A model generated the notes under the pieces. That model was not told the origin of the DNA, did not search any database, and saw only the letters and a program-made list of their open reading frames with translations. Both the position numbers and the translations under genes were made by a program. Positions 1 through 9,983 of a stretch of 64,000 nt of DNA are shown one piece after another (the stretch's first letter is position 1; each line of letters opens with the position of its first letter). The stretch comes from Corynebacterium riegelii (lineage in GTDB: Bacteria; Actinomycetota; Actinomycetes; Mycobacteriales; Mycobacteriaceae), in the NCBI RefSeq assembly GCF_016728505.1, contig NZ_CP068159.1, forward strand, positions 806,001 to 870,000, given 5' to 3'.

Positions 1-157
1 CACAATCCGCAGGCACCTCATCGCTGAGCATGATGCGGCGGATCTCCGCGTTGATGCCGCGGCGGCGGGCGCGTTCGCGCAGGACAAGCGCATTGCCGTC
101 GTCACCATAGGTGCCCAGCACATCTGGTAGGACAAGACCGATGGTCAGGTTAGGCAC
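1..157 (-). CDS. gatD: Lipid II isoglutaminyl synthase, glutamine amidotransferase subunit GatD (partial, N-terminus)
   Basis: Only the first 52 codons lie in the window; the gene runs off the left edge. The GTG at 157-155 opens a frame beginning VPNLTIGLVLPDVLGTYGDD, the start of the class I CobB/CobQ-like amidotransferase GatD. It overlaps the murT stop by 8 nt, so the two are translationally coupled. In the known complex GatD releases ammonia from glutamine and MurT uses it to amidate D-Glu of lipid II. The catalytic Cys and His lie outside the window. The identity rests on the N-terminal sequence together with the murT-gatD arrangement. Confidence 0.85.
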   Translation of the reverse strand, partial: MPNLTIGLVLPDVLGTYGDDGNALVLRERARRRGINAEIRRIMLSDEVPADC

Positions 158-1439
158 GGTAGTCCTCCTCTTTTGCAAGTGCGCGGCGCAAATTCAGCAG
201 CGCAGTGTAGTTTGCCAGCACCTCAACGCGGCCCGGGGGACACGCGCGGATCGCCTCAACCGGGTCATGGAGCAGCTCATTGTCCACGCCGCCGTAGAGC
301 AGGCGCACCGCCAGATCCGTCGCCCGCTCACCGGACGCCTTGACGGGGATGCGGCCGAAGTTGTCAAAGGTGATGTCCCACAGCCAAGAGACGTCCTCAC
401 CGTCGCCCTGCTGGGAGTTCACGGCGATGACAATGCCCGCGGCGTCCGTATCCAGCATGGTCAGCGCCTCCTGCCAGCCGGCAGGGTTCTTGGCCAGCAG
501 GAAGTGCACCTCGTGCTCACCAAGGTGGGCGGTGGTGTAGCGGCCGGCGACGTTGTTCACGCCCTTAGCAGCGGCAACGGCGTCCTCCAAAGAAACGCCG
601 AAGGCCTCCACGGCACACGCCACGGCCTGGGCGGCGTTGCCACGGTTCGCGCGCCCCGGCAGCTGCAGCGACAACCCCACGGTGCGCTCCGGCGTGTGCA
701 AGCCGTCCGCGTCCACGCTGTAGGAGGGGGTGGGGCGGCGGAACTCGCGGCCGTCTTCAAGTGGCTCGACCGCAAACCAGTCGTCCTCCGTGCGCACGAT
801 GTGCCCGCCGGAGCGTGGGTTGGTCACGGAATCACCGGTCCAGCCGGCGCCAGCGGCCACCCACACCACGTTCGGGTGATCAAAGGCAATGGAGGTAATC
901 AGTACGTCATCGCAGTTCGCCACAATCGTGGCCTGCGGGTTTTCCTCTACGGCGGCGCGAAGCGCGCGCTCAATCTTGGTAATCTCGCCCACGCGATCCA
1001 GCTGGTCACGCGTCAAATTCAACAGCACGATCGCCTCCGGTTTGAGGCGCTTGGCCACGTGCGGCACGTGCAGCTCATCAACCTCCAGCACAATGTGGGA
1101 GGCGTCCTTGCCCGCCAGAAGTGCGGAGATAATGCCAGCGTCCATATTGTCGCCGCCATCATTGGTGGCCACCGTGTACTTAGAACGCAACGCGCTTGCC
1201 AGCATGTTGGTGGTGGTGGATTTACCGTTGGTGCCAGTCACCAGCACCGCCGGGCGACCAGCGGCGACCGTGTCCATAATGTTCGGATCAATTGCACCCG
1301 CAACCAGGCCGCCGATCATGCCGCCGGCGCCACGGCCGGTGGCCTTCGATGCTGTGGTGGCCAAACGCGCAGCACCCAACGCCAGTGAGGATCGCAGGCG
1401 GGCAAAGCGTCCTTGTGTAGAGCGCTTGTTGTCAGTCAT
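150..1439 (-). CDS. murT: Lipid II isoglutaminyl synthase, Mur ligase-like subunit MurT
   Basis: A 429-aa Mur-ligase-family protein that activates the D-Glu carboxylate of lipid II with ATP for amidation, with GatD. Visible: P-loop VLVTGTNGKSTTTNMLAS near residue 75, Mur central-domain segment LEVDELHVPHV, and a C-terminal DUF1727-type region (NPAGWQEAL, NSQQGDGEDVSWLWD). The ATG at 1439 gives MTDNKRST; the frame is open ten codons further but that part overlaps the preceding gene. The central stretch TNPRSGGHI sits where MurT proteins of Firmicutes carry a CPxCG zinc ribbon; both Cys are replaced here. The gene lies 10 nt after the DnaQ-like gene and overlaps gatD, so the three probably form an operon. 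Confidence 0.93.
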   Translation of the reverse strand: MTDNKRSTQGRFARLRSSLALGAARLATTASKATGRGAGGMIGGLVAGAIDPNIMDTVAAGRPAVLVTGTNGKSTTTNMLASALRSKYTVATNDGGDNMDAGIISALLAGKDASHIVLEVDELHVPHVAKRLKPEAIVLLNLTRDQLDRVGEITKIERALRAAVEENPQATIVANCDDVLITSIAFDHPNVVWVAAGAGWTGDSVTNPRSGGHIVRTEDDWFAVEPLEDGREFRRPTPSYSVDADGLHTPERTVGLSLQLPGRANRGNAAQAVACAVEAFGVSLEDAVAAAKGVNNVAGRYTTAHLGEHEVHFLLAKNPAGWQEALTMLDTDAAGIVIAVNSQQGDGEDVSWLWDITFDNFGRIPVKASGERATDLAVRLLYGGVDNELLHDPVEAIRACPPGRVEVLANYTALLNLRRALAKEEDYRA

Positions 1440-1449
1440 GCAGGATAGG

Positions 1450-2448
1450 TTACTCTCCCGCACCCGCACTGTTGTCCGCCATTGTCTGCACGGCGGCTTC
1501 GAACTCGCTGGCAGTCAGAATTGGCACGTCTTTCCTGAAGGCGTGCATTGCTTTGCCGCGCAGCTCAACGCCCTTGGCCAACGCTTCGGACACCACTACA
1601 GATGTCTGGCGGGTGAGCTTCTCGGCGTACTTCAGCCCAGCGTCCACACCCGCGGCGATCAGCACATCGGGGTTCACGGTCACATCATCCGTCACCACAA
1701 ACTCCATGCCGCGCTGCAGGCCTTCCGCAGGCGTGTACACCACACGCTCCGCGTTCCTGGCGTTCGCCGTCTGCGTGTGCCCGGCGGCGCGCGAGGAGTT
1801 ACCGGCCTTCGCCGCATCCACCCGCACCTGCGAGCGCTGCAGGCCAAAACGGTCGCCGGCAAGGTCAGCCGGGTTCAGCGAGACCACCTCGCCGGCCTCT
1901 TTCAGCGCCAGGAACATGGCGATCAGGGTGCGCACACGCGCATCGCCAGACACCGGCACCACGCCGATGAGTTCCGCGACGTGCTCCAACCGTGCGTCCA
2001 CAGGAATGTGGCCCTGCCTGCGCACAGTAGCCAGCACGTCCACAATCGCCTCTGGTTTTGGCACGTGCCCCACGCGTTGGCGGTGCTTATTACCACGCCC
2101 GCGCCGGGAGCGGTTCGCGCGCGCCGCAGCGTTCATCGCCCGTTTCGCCTCAGAGACGATCATGCCCCAGTCAAGGGGGGAGTCGTAGAGGACTAACGTT
2201 TTTGCGTCGATAAGCTTGTCCAGCGTGCGCAATTGCCTGGCAAAACGGGGTGCCTGCGCGAAATCGCCCACCTCAAGGCCGTGGGTGTGGCGCGGGCCCG
2301 GATCCGTGCCCGGGTTGAGCACCTGGTGGAATTCCTCGCCGATGCGCCCGGCGGCATCAAACGTGACCGCGTCAATGGTGAGCAGCCGCGCGTTGGAGGG
2401 ATGGATCCCATTCGCCCGCACGGACAGCGCGACGTAGGGGTAAGTCAT
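1450..2448 (-). CDS. DnaQ-like exonuclease-fold protein, catalytic motif degenerate
   Basis: A 332-aa protein in the position occupied by the 'DNA polymerase III epsilon-like' gene beside murT in corynebacteria and mycobacteria. The N-terminus YVALSVRANGIHP aligns with the DEDD exonuclease ExoI motif (usually hh-D-h-E-T-T-G), but the metal-binding D and E are S and R. The ExoIII-like segment LVLYDSPLDWGMI keeps an Asp but lacks the usual H-N. Exonuclease activity is therefore doubtful. The C-terminal half (from about residue 160) has no domain I recognise. The start ATG at 2448 is the first in frame. A copy of the interspersed CGTCGATAAGC motif lies inside the gene at 2205-2215. Confidence 0.75.
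   Translation of the reverse strand: MTYPYVALSVRANGIHPSNARLLTIDAVTFDAAGRIGEEFHQVLNPGTDPGPRHTHGLEVGDFAQAPRFARQLRTLDKLIDAKTLVLYDSPLDWGMIVSEAKRAMNAAARANRSRRGRGNKHRQRVGHVPKPEAIVDVLATVRRQGHIPVDARLEHVAELIGVVPVSGDARVRTLIAMFLALKEAGEVVSLNPADLAGDRFGLQRSQVRVDAAKAGNSSRAAGHTQTANARNAERVVYTPAEGLQRGMEFVVTDDVTVNPDVLIAAGVDAGLKYAEKLTRQTSVVVSEALAKGVELRGKAMHAFRKDVPILTASEFEAAVQTMADNSAGAGE
2205..2215 (+). repeat. Interspersed motif copy 1 (CGTCGATAAGC)
   Basis: Exact 11-mer inside the DnaQ-like gene, opposite to its reading direction. Confidence 0.75.
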
Positions 2449-2463
2449 TCTTGCAGCGTAGCA

Positions 2464-2485
2464 GGGAGCTTTTGCTTGCCGACGC
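2464..2485 (-). repeat. Interspersed motif, near copy
   Basis: Minus strand GCGTCGGCAAGCAAAAGC: the long form with two changes in the core. Intergenic, at the end of the PA-rich membrane protein gene. Confidence 0.55.
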
Positions 2486-3909
2486 TACGGCGCAACCCTA
2501 TACAACGGCTGATCCAACGGCACATTGCTTCGGACCTTGAACGGCCCAAAGTTCTGCTCGTGCGGGTGCTCGTTTGGCGGAGCAACCTCAGGCGCAGGTG
2601 CTGGTGCAGGCGCTTCCTCCACAGGGGCAGGTGCTGGTGCCGGAGCCGGAGCGGGCGCTGGTGCCGGAGCAGGTGCCTGGACCGGAGCTGGTGCCGGGGC
2701 CTGAACTGGGGCCTGGACCGGGGCTGGTGCGGGCGCCGGAGCCTCAACAGGAGCCGGAGCCGGTGCCTCAACAACTTGCGACGAGGGAGTCACAGGCTTG
2801 ACTTCCTGCGAACTGGTGGACGGCTTCTCGCTGGAGGTTGCCGTGCTACTTTCCGGGCTGCTTTCCGCTTCGGAGGTGACTTCGGAGGTCTCTGCATGCC
2901 CGTAGTTGGCAACAACGGAGTCGCGCTCCTGCATAAACGACGAGGTCAACGCGCTCAAGCCGCCAATGGTCAAGGCCAAGGCGCCAGCCGCGGCGATCAT
3001 GCCAACGGCGTGCAAGGTGCGCTTGCGTGCGCGGGACGGGGTGCCTGCGGAAGAAGCACCAGCGGCAGCCACTGCAGGTGCATCGACGTCAGTCACGGCA
3101 CTTACAGCGTCATCATCCGCACTGTAGTGTTCAGCCGCAGACACGGCCGGAATCACAGACGTCTGCGCAGCCGACTCCGCCATCGGCAGCGGGCGGACCT
3201 TGCGAGTGTCCTCCAGCGGCGGGATCGGGCTAATAGCCGGGAACTCGCCGGTGTTTACAGCGCCGATAGACAGCGAGAGCACTGGCGCCCCACCGATCGG
3301 GGAGTGGTAGCCACGTGCCACCGGGACCAGGCCGCGGCGCTCCATGGAACGCAGCGTCGGCGCAACCTCTGCACCCTGCGCCGGGTCCAGCTGCGCTACC
3401 TCAACACCGTCGATGTATGCGGAAACCTCACCAGCATCATCAAAGCCAAGCGTGACCAGGATCTGCTTGCGTTCCAAGTCCTTGGCCTGCTCGGCCTCTG
3501 GGAGGTAGTCCAGCTCAATGGAATGGCCATCTGCCAGGAATGCCCACGGCTGCGCCGGCGGTTCATTCACCGGCAAGATCAAACCCGGGCGTGGAAGGCG
3601 AACAACCAGCTGCACCGAGTCGCCCGCGGTGGCACGTGCAGTAGCGTGCGGGGTCAGGCCGCTGTGGGCAAGGGAGGAAAGCTCCCAAAACTCCTGCGCA
3701 TCATGCCCACTCATGGTGCCAAGCACTTCATCTTGGAACGTGATGTCAAAGCCAGTGCCGTTAGGAACCAAGGCCACGCCCAAGTCCGCCACAGCGCTGT
3801 CCCCCAGATGGCGCATGACGGCAGGCGTGAGCACGTCCACGGCCGGGACGTTTCTCACCGCACCCAGGCCGTGATCCGGAATCACGTATGCCGACAACTG
3901 CTTGTTCAT
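2485..3909 (-). CDS. Single-pass membrane protein with Pro/Ala-repeat C-terminus
   Basis: 474 aa from the ATG at 3909 (MNKQLSAYVIPDHG); earlier in-frame starts would run into the leuA 3' region. Layout: about 300 hydrophilic residues without recognised domain, one transmembrane segment near residues 300-322 (AVGMIAAAGALALTIGGLSA), then a Ser/Thr/Glu-rich stretch and a long run of PAPAP/PVQAP repeats before a short end NVPLDQPLYRVAP. The topology is probably N-in, with the PA-rich arm crossing the cell wall. It lies between the DnaQ-like gene and leuA, as a membrane-protein gene does in C. glutamicum. Function unknown. The repeat arm is coded by GC-rich reiterated DNA prone to length change. 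Confidence 0.75.
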   Translation of the reverse strand: MNKQLSAYVIPDHGLGAVRNVPAVDVLTPAVMRHLGDSAVADLGVALVPNGTGFDITFQDEVLGTMSGHDAQEFWELSSLAHSGLTPHATARATAGDSVQLVVRLPRPGLILPVNEPPAQPWAFLADGHSIELDYLPEAEQAKDLERKQILVTLGFDDAGEVSAYIDGVEVAQLDPAQGAEVAPTLRSMERRGLVPVARGYHSPIGGAPVLSLSIGAVNTGEFPAISPIPPLEDTRKVRPLPMAESAAQTSVIPAVSAAEHYSADDDAVSAVTDVDAPAVAAAGASSAGTPSRARKRTLHAVGMIAAAGALALTIGGLSALTSSFMQERDSVVANYGHAETSEVTSEAESSPESSTATSSEKPSTSSQEVKPVTPSSQVVEAPAPAPVEAPAPAPAPVQAPVQAPAPAPVQAPAPAPAPAPAPAPAPAPVEEAPAPAPAPEVAPPNEHPHEQNFGPFKVRSNVPLDQPLYRVAP

Positions 3910-3974
3910 AACCGCAACCTTACACGTATGTACAAATGCGCACAATGAACGTTTCGGGGTGTCCGCAGGATGGA

Positions 3975-5819
<1,845 letters not shown>

Positions 5820-5837
5820 TTACGTTTCGTACGGGTC

Positions 5838-5880
5838 CACGGCCGGCCAACAGAAACTCCGCGACGGGGTGCCGGCCGTG
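5838..5880 (-). promoter_or_regulatory. Probable leuA attenuator hairpin
   Basis: A perfect 10-bp inverted repeat, CACGGCCGGC (5871-5880 as complement) and GCCGGCCGTG (5838-5847 as complement), starts directly after the leader-peptide stop and ends 33 nt before the leuA ATG. No clear U-run follows, so it may act by transcription pausing, factor-dependent termination or masking rather than as a simple intrinsic terminator. Confidence 0.6.
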
Positions 5881-5934
5881 TTACCTGGCCTGATTCCCGC
5901 CGCGGCGTAGAAGGAGAAGCGCCTTTTGCGACAT
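5881..5934 (-). CDS. leuL: leuA leader peptide (Leu4-containing)
   Basis: A 17-aa open frame, MSQKALLLLRRGGNQAR, with four consecutive Leu codons (CTT CTC CTT CTA), 76 nt upstream of leuA on the same strand. A leader with tandem codons for the pathway's product is the classical sign of ribosome-stalling attenuation. No Shine-Dalgarno precedes the ATG. The sequence TGGTGTAAGCT ends 7 nt before it and could be an extended -10, which would make the leader leaderless. Found by reading the upstream region. Confidence 0.8.
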   Translation of the reverse strand: MSQKALLLLRRGGNQAR

Positions 5935-6029
5935 GTGGCGTAGCTTACACCACTTCGCGCGCAGTTGTGTGTTTTACATTCGCAGTGGGGCCGTTCGTCG
6001 ATGCTGTTCGAACGCCCGTTTGGCATTTT

Positions 6030-6039
6030 CTTATCGACG
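6030..6039 (-). repeat. Interspersed motif, near copy
   Basis: Minus strand CGTCGATAAG, then A in place of C. In the leuA-HNH intergenic region. Confidence 0.45.
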
Positions 6040-6137
6040 GAAAGAGCGTGTGGAATCGGTCGCTATACTGAATGCAACCGCCAGTCTGGCTGGTGAATGT
6101 ACGTGTGGAAATAGTGGAATACATGCTGGTTTAGCCC

Positions 6138-6167
6138 TTGCACATAGAACATTTAGGCGGGTATAAT
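6138..6167 (+). promoter_or_regulatory. Sigma-A type promoter of the DUF222/HNH gene
   Basis: TTGCAC at 6138-6143 and a perfect TATAAT at 6162-6167 with an 18-nt spacer. The gene's GTG start lies 51 nt after the -10, preceded by a GGGGG-containing ribosome site. Confidence 0.6.
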
Positions 6168-6218
6168 TAGGGGCATAAAACAACGGGAACATAGGGAACA
6201 CAACACTGGGGGTAGACC

Positions 6219-7697
6219 GTGGGCGAACCATACTTCCGCACACAGCGACCAGAAGATCCACTAAGCGCAGTCAGCCAACGCTTCCGCGATGGCTACTGGG
6301 AGGTCTTCGGTCACTTCGCCACACCTGGGACAAGCATTGCTATTGATGATTTCGATCTGGAAGTAGTCGCCATCAAGCAAGCAACCGGCTGGGGCAAAGG
6401 TGAAATAGAGCAAGCGATCTTCTCGCACGCACGCCTGCAACATTTGCCGAAACTACGGGCACTCCAAGCCGAGACCCGTGTGATGGATCTGCAGCACCTG
6501 CGTGCCATTGACAATGTTCTTGCTGAACTCGGCCCAGACATCGCCGAGGAAGCCTACGGTCAATTTGATGCAATGTTGACGCTCACGTTCACCCCAACAC
6601 GAGCTGGGCAACTCACCCCACAAACCGCAACGATTACCCGGCGTATCCGGGAAATGATTAAACGGATTGACCCAACGTGCGCCTACAACCCGAAGCGGCG
6701 CAAGCAGCGTATCGCCCAAGCACATGCTGCTGATGACACAGTCTCGTTTGAGCAGTCTGCACAGTCCGGGACTGTGAAAACGTTGGTGACGTTAGCGACG
6801 AATCCGTTAACTGCACAGGTAGTACGCGAGCATGTGTTGGCTACCGCTCGTGAACACAAAACATCGATGGCAGATGCGATGGTGAAACTACTGTCCGGGG
6901 AGATCACCCCAACGAAAACCACCCTGCACGTGTTCGTACCAAAAGGTCGTGAAGCTGGTGGGCCAGCCTACGTCCCAGGGGTAGGCGCCTTGACCCCAGA
7001 GGCAACCGTGGCACTCGATGACCTCCTAGCATCAGCGAAAATCACCGAAGTCGACATGGAACAAGAACTCCAGGCACACACGGATAGTTACACCCCAACC
7101 GAAGCAATGCGACGCGTGGTCTGTGCCCGTCACACCCACTGTGTGTTCCCGGGGTGTACGATGCCTTCGCGGTTATGCCAGTTGGATCACCGCATCGCGT
7201 TTAACCAGGGAGGCAAAACCACACCGAGTAACTTGTTTCCGTTGTGCCAGAAGCATCACAATTTGAAAACCGATAAGCGCGGCTTCTACGTCCCGGATCC
7301 TGATACCGGTGAAATCTTGTGGTTATTTTCCAACGGCACGTATGAAACCTGCATGCCGGATGGCTTGATTGACTACAACACTCAAGCGGCGGCCCCACGA
7401 TGGAAGAGCAACCTTGAGCAAGTGTGTGCTCGTCGCAGTACTGTGGCGCAGTTTTACGCCAAAGGCCACAAAATCCTTGATGATTTTGACCACCACCACA
7501 ACCTGGACCAAGCCGACGCGCAAATCAAAACACTGGAGGAAGAATACGGCCTTCACTTCCTCATCAAGGCGGTACTTCCGGAGCCGTTGCCAAAAGAACC
7601 CGATTATTCCGAACCACCCTTCCCAGACCCAGAGTATGACTACGGGTGGCCGGAAAACTACGACCCAGCAGAACTACTCGACACCCGACCCCAATAA
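6219..7697 (+). CDS. DUF222 / HNH endonuclease domain protein (13E12-repeat family)
   Basis: 492 aa. The N-terminal ~290 residues match the DUF222 region of actinobacterial 13E12 proteins. An HNH nuclease module follows near residues 300-350, with two Cys pairs (CVFPGC and CQKHH context) and the LDHRIAFNQGG core. The family is found in many copies in actinobacteria, often linked to mobile DNA; the function of most members is unknown. The start is GTG 6219 after GGGGGTAGACC. Codon use and base content look more AT-rich than the backbone genes on either side. Nuclease activity is plausible because the DH and HH residues are present. Confidence 0.88.
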   Translation: MGEPYFRTQRPEDPLSAVSQRFRDGYWEVFGHFATPGTSIAIDDFDLEVVAIKQATGWGKGEIEQAIFSHARLQHLPKLRALQAETRVMDLQHLRAIDNVLAELGPDIAEEAYGQFDAMLTLTFTPTRAGQLTPQTATITRRIREMIKRIDPTCAYNPKRRKQRIAQAHAADDTVSFEQSAQSGTVKTLVTLATNPLTAQVVREHVLATAREHKTSMADAMVKLLSGEITPTKTTLHVFVPKGREAGGPAYVPGVGALTPEATVALDDLLASAKITEVDMEQELQAHTDSYTPTEAMRRVVCARHTHCVFPGCTMPSRLCQLDHRIAFNQGGKTTPSNLFPLCQKHHNLKTDKRGFYVPDPDTGEILWLFSNGTYETCMPDGLIDYNTQAAAPRWKSNLEQVCARRSTVAQFYAKGHKILDDFDHHHNLDQADAQIKTLEEEYGLHFLIKAVLPEPLPKEPDYSEPPFPDPEYDYGWPENYDPAELLDTRPQ

Positions 7698-8023
7698 GAA
7701 AAAGAGGCCATTTTTCCGAAGCGGTGGAGAAGACTCCCCCAACTAGCCAGAAACGTTAACCGGATGCTTGGCTCACCAGAGGGTTTTGCTCCAGGCACGG
7801 GTTGTCAACTAAGTCCTAACTTCAGACAGCGGGCGTGGACGTAGGTAGCAAAATTGGAACAATCTGCCCTAATTAAAAGCGTCTTGAGGTCGCAGTTGGC
7901 TCCAATGCGGGAGCGAAACGTCAGCTGTGCTGATATAGATTGGTCGATGGCTGCAGGGTTGCACTGTGCTGCCTTCGTTAGCCACTCGTTAGCTAAAAGG
8001 TTAGCTAAAAGGAGGTGCTGCAG
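7698..8023. other. Intergenic region upstream of HsdM-like gene
   Basis: 326 nt without a supportable gene. Only the last 24 nt before the ribosome site show structure: a perfect 12-bp tandem repeat GTTAGCTAAAAG (7988-7999 and 8000-8011). No clear promoter was found. Confidence 0.5.
7988..8011 (+). repeat. 12-bp perfect tandem repeat at ribosome-binding site
   Basis: GTTAGCTAAAAG occurs twice head to tail and runs straight into GGAGG (8011-8015), the ribosome site of the HsdM-like gene. The spacing from GGAGG to GTG 8024 is 8 nt, so this site favours GTG 8024 over GTG 8015. Confidence 0.8.
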
Positions 8024-9394
8024 GTGGGAGAAGAAGGGCAGGCAATTGAAGGACGGGAAATCCTGTTCGCGCTGTGGCGGTCCCTAGAGGAACTTGAGAA
8101 GGAAGGAGAAGGGGCAGATCTGATAGATTGCGCCCTCACTTTGCTCGCGCTCCGGGCCGTCCTAGAGCGTACAGATCCGCTGGCATGGGAGAAACTGAGC
8201 CATGACAGGGCGGTTGAGCAGGACAGCAAGATTAGATCGCTGAAACTCGCTGTCCTAGGCGCTAAAACTGCCAGAAAAGATAAAAATAACAATGATTGGG
8301 CCTCTCCAGACTTAGTGGCCCACTTAGTCTCTGCTGTATCCGATCCTAGGATCGGGGAGACTCCCCAGTCCACAATCTCCTTTGTAGCTGCCTACCAATT
8401 CCTCCTCGAAAAGTCTTCCCAATACTTGCAGCCCGACTTCTTAGGCCCCCCTCCACCCGCTTATGTCTGCAACCTCATCGCGGAGTTGCTTCGTCCATGC
8501 CAAGGATCGGCTTACGATCCATGCGCTAGATCAGGACAACTGCTACTAGAGCTTGACGGGCACCAGCAAGCCGTAGGCCTGCACGGAGAACGCTTACGGC
8601 TTTATGGCCAGGAAAACAATCCTAAGCGGTGGCAGCAAGCACATGAGCAAGCTCTGATCCGTGGCACCAACATCGATTTGGGAAAGGGGCCATTAGACGA
8701 CCTGTTCGGAAATTACCTTAATGACGGGTTGGGGCTAGGGGGATGGTGGTTTCGACGAGAGCTTCATCCGGGACTGAAGTGCGATTTTGCGGTCTGCTAT
8801 CCTCCTTCCTCTTTTATCGACTATGGGCTTGAGTATGTCCTACTGGACTCACGCTGGGAATTTGGGCCAGGAATCCCCGACCCCGCAGATTTTGCGTGGT
8901 TGCAGTTGGCTCTCCATCATTTAGTTCCAGGTGGCACGGCTGCAGTTGTGCTCTCTGCAGACACCCTTTCCAGTGATGAGCCAGAGCTCGCCCGCGTACG
9001 GCGGAATATGGTCGGCGAAGGGATCGTCCGATGCATCATTAGCTTGCCGTCGGCCCCGCAGTCTAATCACGCTAGTCCGACCGCATTGTGGGTGTGCACC
9101 CAGAAAGGCCCGGAGAGTTCAGTGGGCAGCATCGATCCACTCACTCAAGAAGTGCTACTGATTGACCTTGACAATGGGAAATTGCTTAACGAGAGCGCAA
9201 CAGGAAAATTCGGAGAGGATATTGTCCTCCCTCAAAGAGTGGCTGATCTATACCATCGATGGGTTGAAAATTCATCCATTAACCCCAAAAATGAAGTTGC
9301 AGCTACGAGCATGAGTGTCTCCATAGCAGAGCTTTTGGGAAGTGGTGGAAATCTAGCTCCCGCCCATTGGCTTTCACAATACTCGACACGCTAG
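8024..9394 (+). CDS. Solitary HsdM-like N6-adenine methylase with altered catalytic motifs
   Basis: 456 aa from GTG 8024 (MGEEGQAIEG). The layout is like type I methylase subunits: a helical N-terminus, then an AdoMet fold starting near residue 160. Motif I reads YDPCARSGQLLLEL where HsdM has DPACGSGGFL. Motif IV reads DFAVCYPPSSF where active enzymes have an NPPF/Y: the catalytic Asn is Tyr. Later segments (LHHLVPGGTAAVVLS, ARVRRNMVGEGIVRCIISLP) fit the HsdM fold well. No hsdS or hsdR is present within the window. The gene may be a non-catalytic AdoMet/DNA-binding protein or a decaying remnant; the intact 456-codon frame favours retained function. It lies in a low-GC accessory stretch. Confidence 0.75.
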   Translation: MGEEGQAIEGREILFALWRSLEELEKEGEGADLIDCALTLLALRAVLERTDPLAWEKLSHDRAVEQDSKIRSLKLAVLGAKTARKDKNNNDWASPDLVAHLVSAVSDPRIGETPQSTISFVAAYQFLLEKSSQYLQPDFLGPPPPAYVCNLIAELLRPCQGSAYDPCARSGQLLLELDGHQQAVGLHGERLRLYGQENNPKRWQQAHEQALIRGTNIDLGKGPLDDLFGNYLNDGLGLGGWWFRRELHPGLKCDFAVCYPPSSFIDYGLEYVLLDSRWEFGPGIPDPADFAWLQLALHHLVPGGTAAVVLSADTLSSDEPELARVRRNMVGEGIVRCIISLPSAPQSNHASPTALWVCTQKGPESSVGSIDPLTQEVLLIDLDNGKLLNESATGKFGEDIVLPQRVADLYHRWVENSSINPKNEVAATSMSVSIAELLGSGGNLAPAHWLSQYSTR

Positions 9395-9665
9395 ATGTGT
9401 TAGGAGAGCCAACCCCCTGCACGGTACCTGGTCACGCTCATGCAGCTGAGGAAGTCAGGAGGACCGACAGTGACCCGTCTAGCTAATTCGTCCACATTCT
9501 TGATGATCAAGTTGTCCCTCAGCAGCGGGCCTCAGCGTCTTCCACGTGAGATGTGTTGAGCGTCTCGCCGAACACTACGGCGGCCGAATCAGCAACACTG
9601 ACACCACCGTCCGTGCCATCAAAGAAGCAGCCCAACGAGAAGGACTCATTGAGTAAATATCGGCA
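9395..9665. other. Gene-remnant region after the HsdM-like gene
   Basis: About 270 nt with no full gene. On the + strand a frame without a good start reads VERLAEHYGGRISNTDTT and then an Ala/Glu-rich helix ending GLIE* at about 9655. It looks like the 3' end of a lost protein-coding gene. I do not recognise the family. Confidence 0.35.
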
Positions 9666-9672
9666 GAAAGGC

Positions 9673-9718
9673 AACCGCTAAAAGGCCCAGCTTTACGTAG
9701 CTGGGCCTTTTAGCGGTT
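9673..9718. terminator. Perfect 20-bp stem terminator
   Basis: Arms of 20 bp (9673-9692 and 9699-9718), beginning AACCGCTAAAAGG, with a six-base loop TTACGT and no mismatch. T-rich and A-rich stretches lie inside the stem, so it can serve both the + strand remnant and the minus-strand gene ending at 9731. Confidence 0.8.
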
Positions 9719-9730
9719 GTCTAGGGCTTT

Positions 9731-9973
9731 TTAGTCGCCCTTCCTGTGGGAACGTACATGCGACAGATACATTAACGGTCCTATCAGAGGAATTAACACT
9801 AGAAAGGGCACTATCCAAACATCCGACCACCGTTTGTTAGGCTGCCTAAAAAATACAATCACGCTGACAGCTAATAGCACCACAGCCGCTAACGTGAGCA
9901 ACATAAAAACATAATCCACCGGAGATGGTTCTAATGGAGAGGCCCCATCGCTTCTCAGAGCAGTTAACTGCAT
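9731..9973 (-). CDS. Small two-TM membrane protein, PLDc_N-like
   Basis: 80 aa from ATG 9973 (MQLTALRSDG); ten further codons are open upstream. Two hydrophobic segments (YVFMLLTLAAVVLLAVSVIV and WIVPFLVLIPLIGPLMYLS) flank a short basic loop RQPNKRW. The second segment has the PLIGPLMYL pattern of the phospholipase-D N-terminal (PLDc_N) membrane domain found alone in many small actinobacterial proteins. Role unknown. It ends just before the strong terminator at 9673-9718. Confidence 0.6.
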   Translation of the reverse strand: MQLTALRSDGASPLEPSPVDYVFMLLTLAAVVLLAVSVIVFFRQPNKRWSDVWIVPFLVLIPLIGPLMYLSHVRSHRKGD

Positions 9974-9983
9974 TTGTGAAATT

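Noticed and set aside
2233..3948. 571-codon open frame on the + strand
   Set aside because: Antisense to the PA-rich membrane protein; Arg/His/Trp-rich, no recognisable fold.
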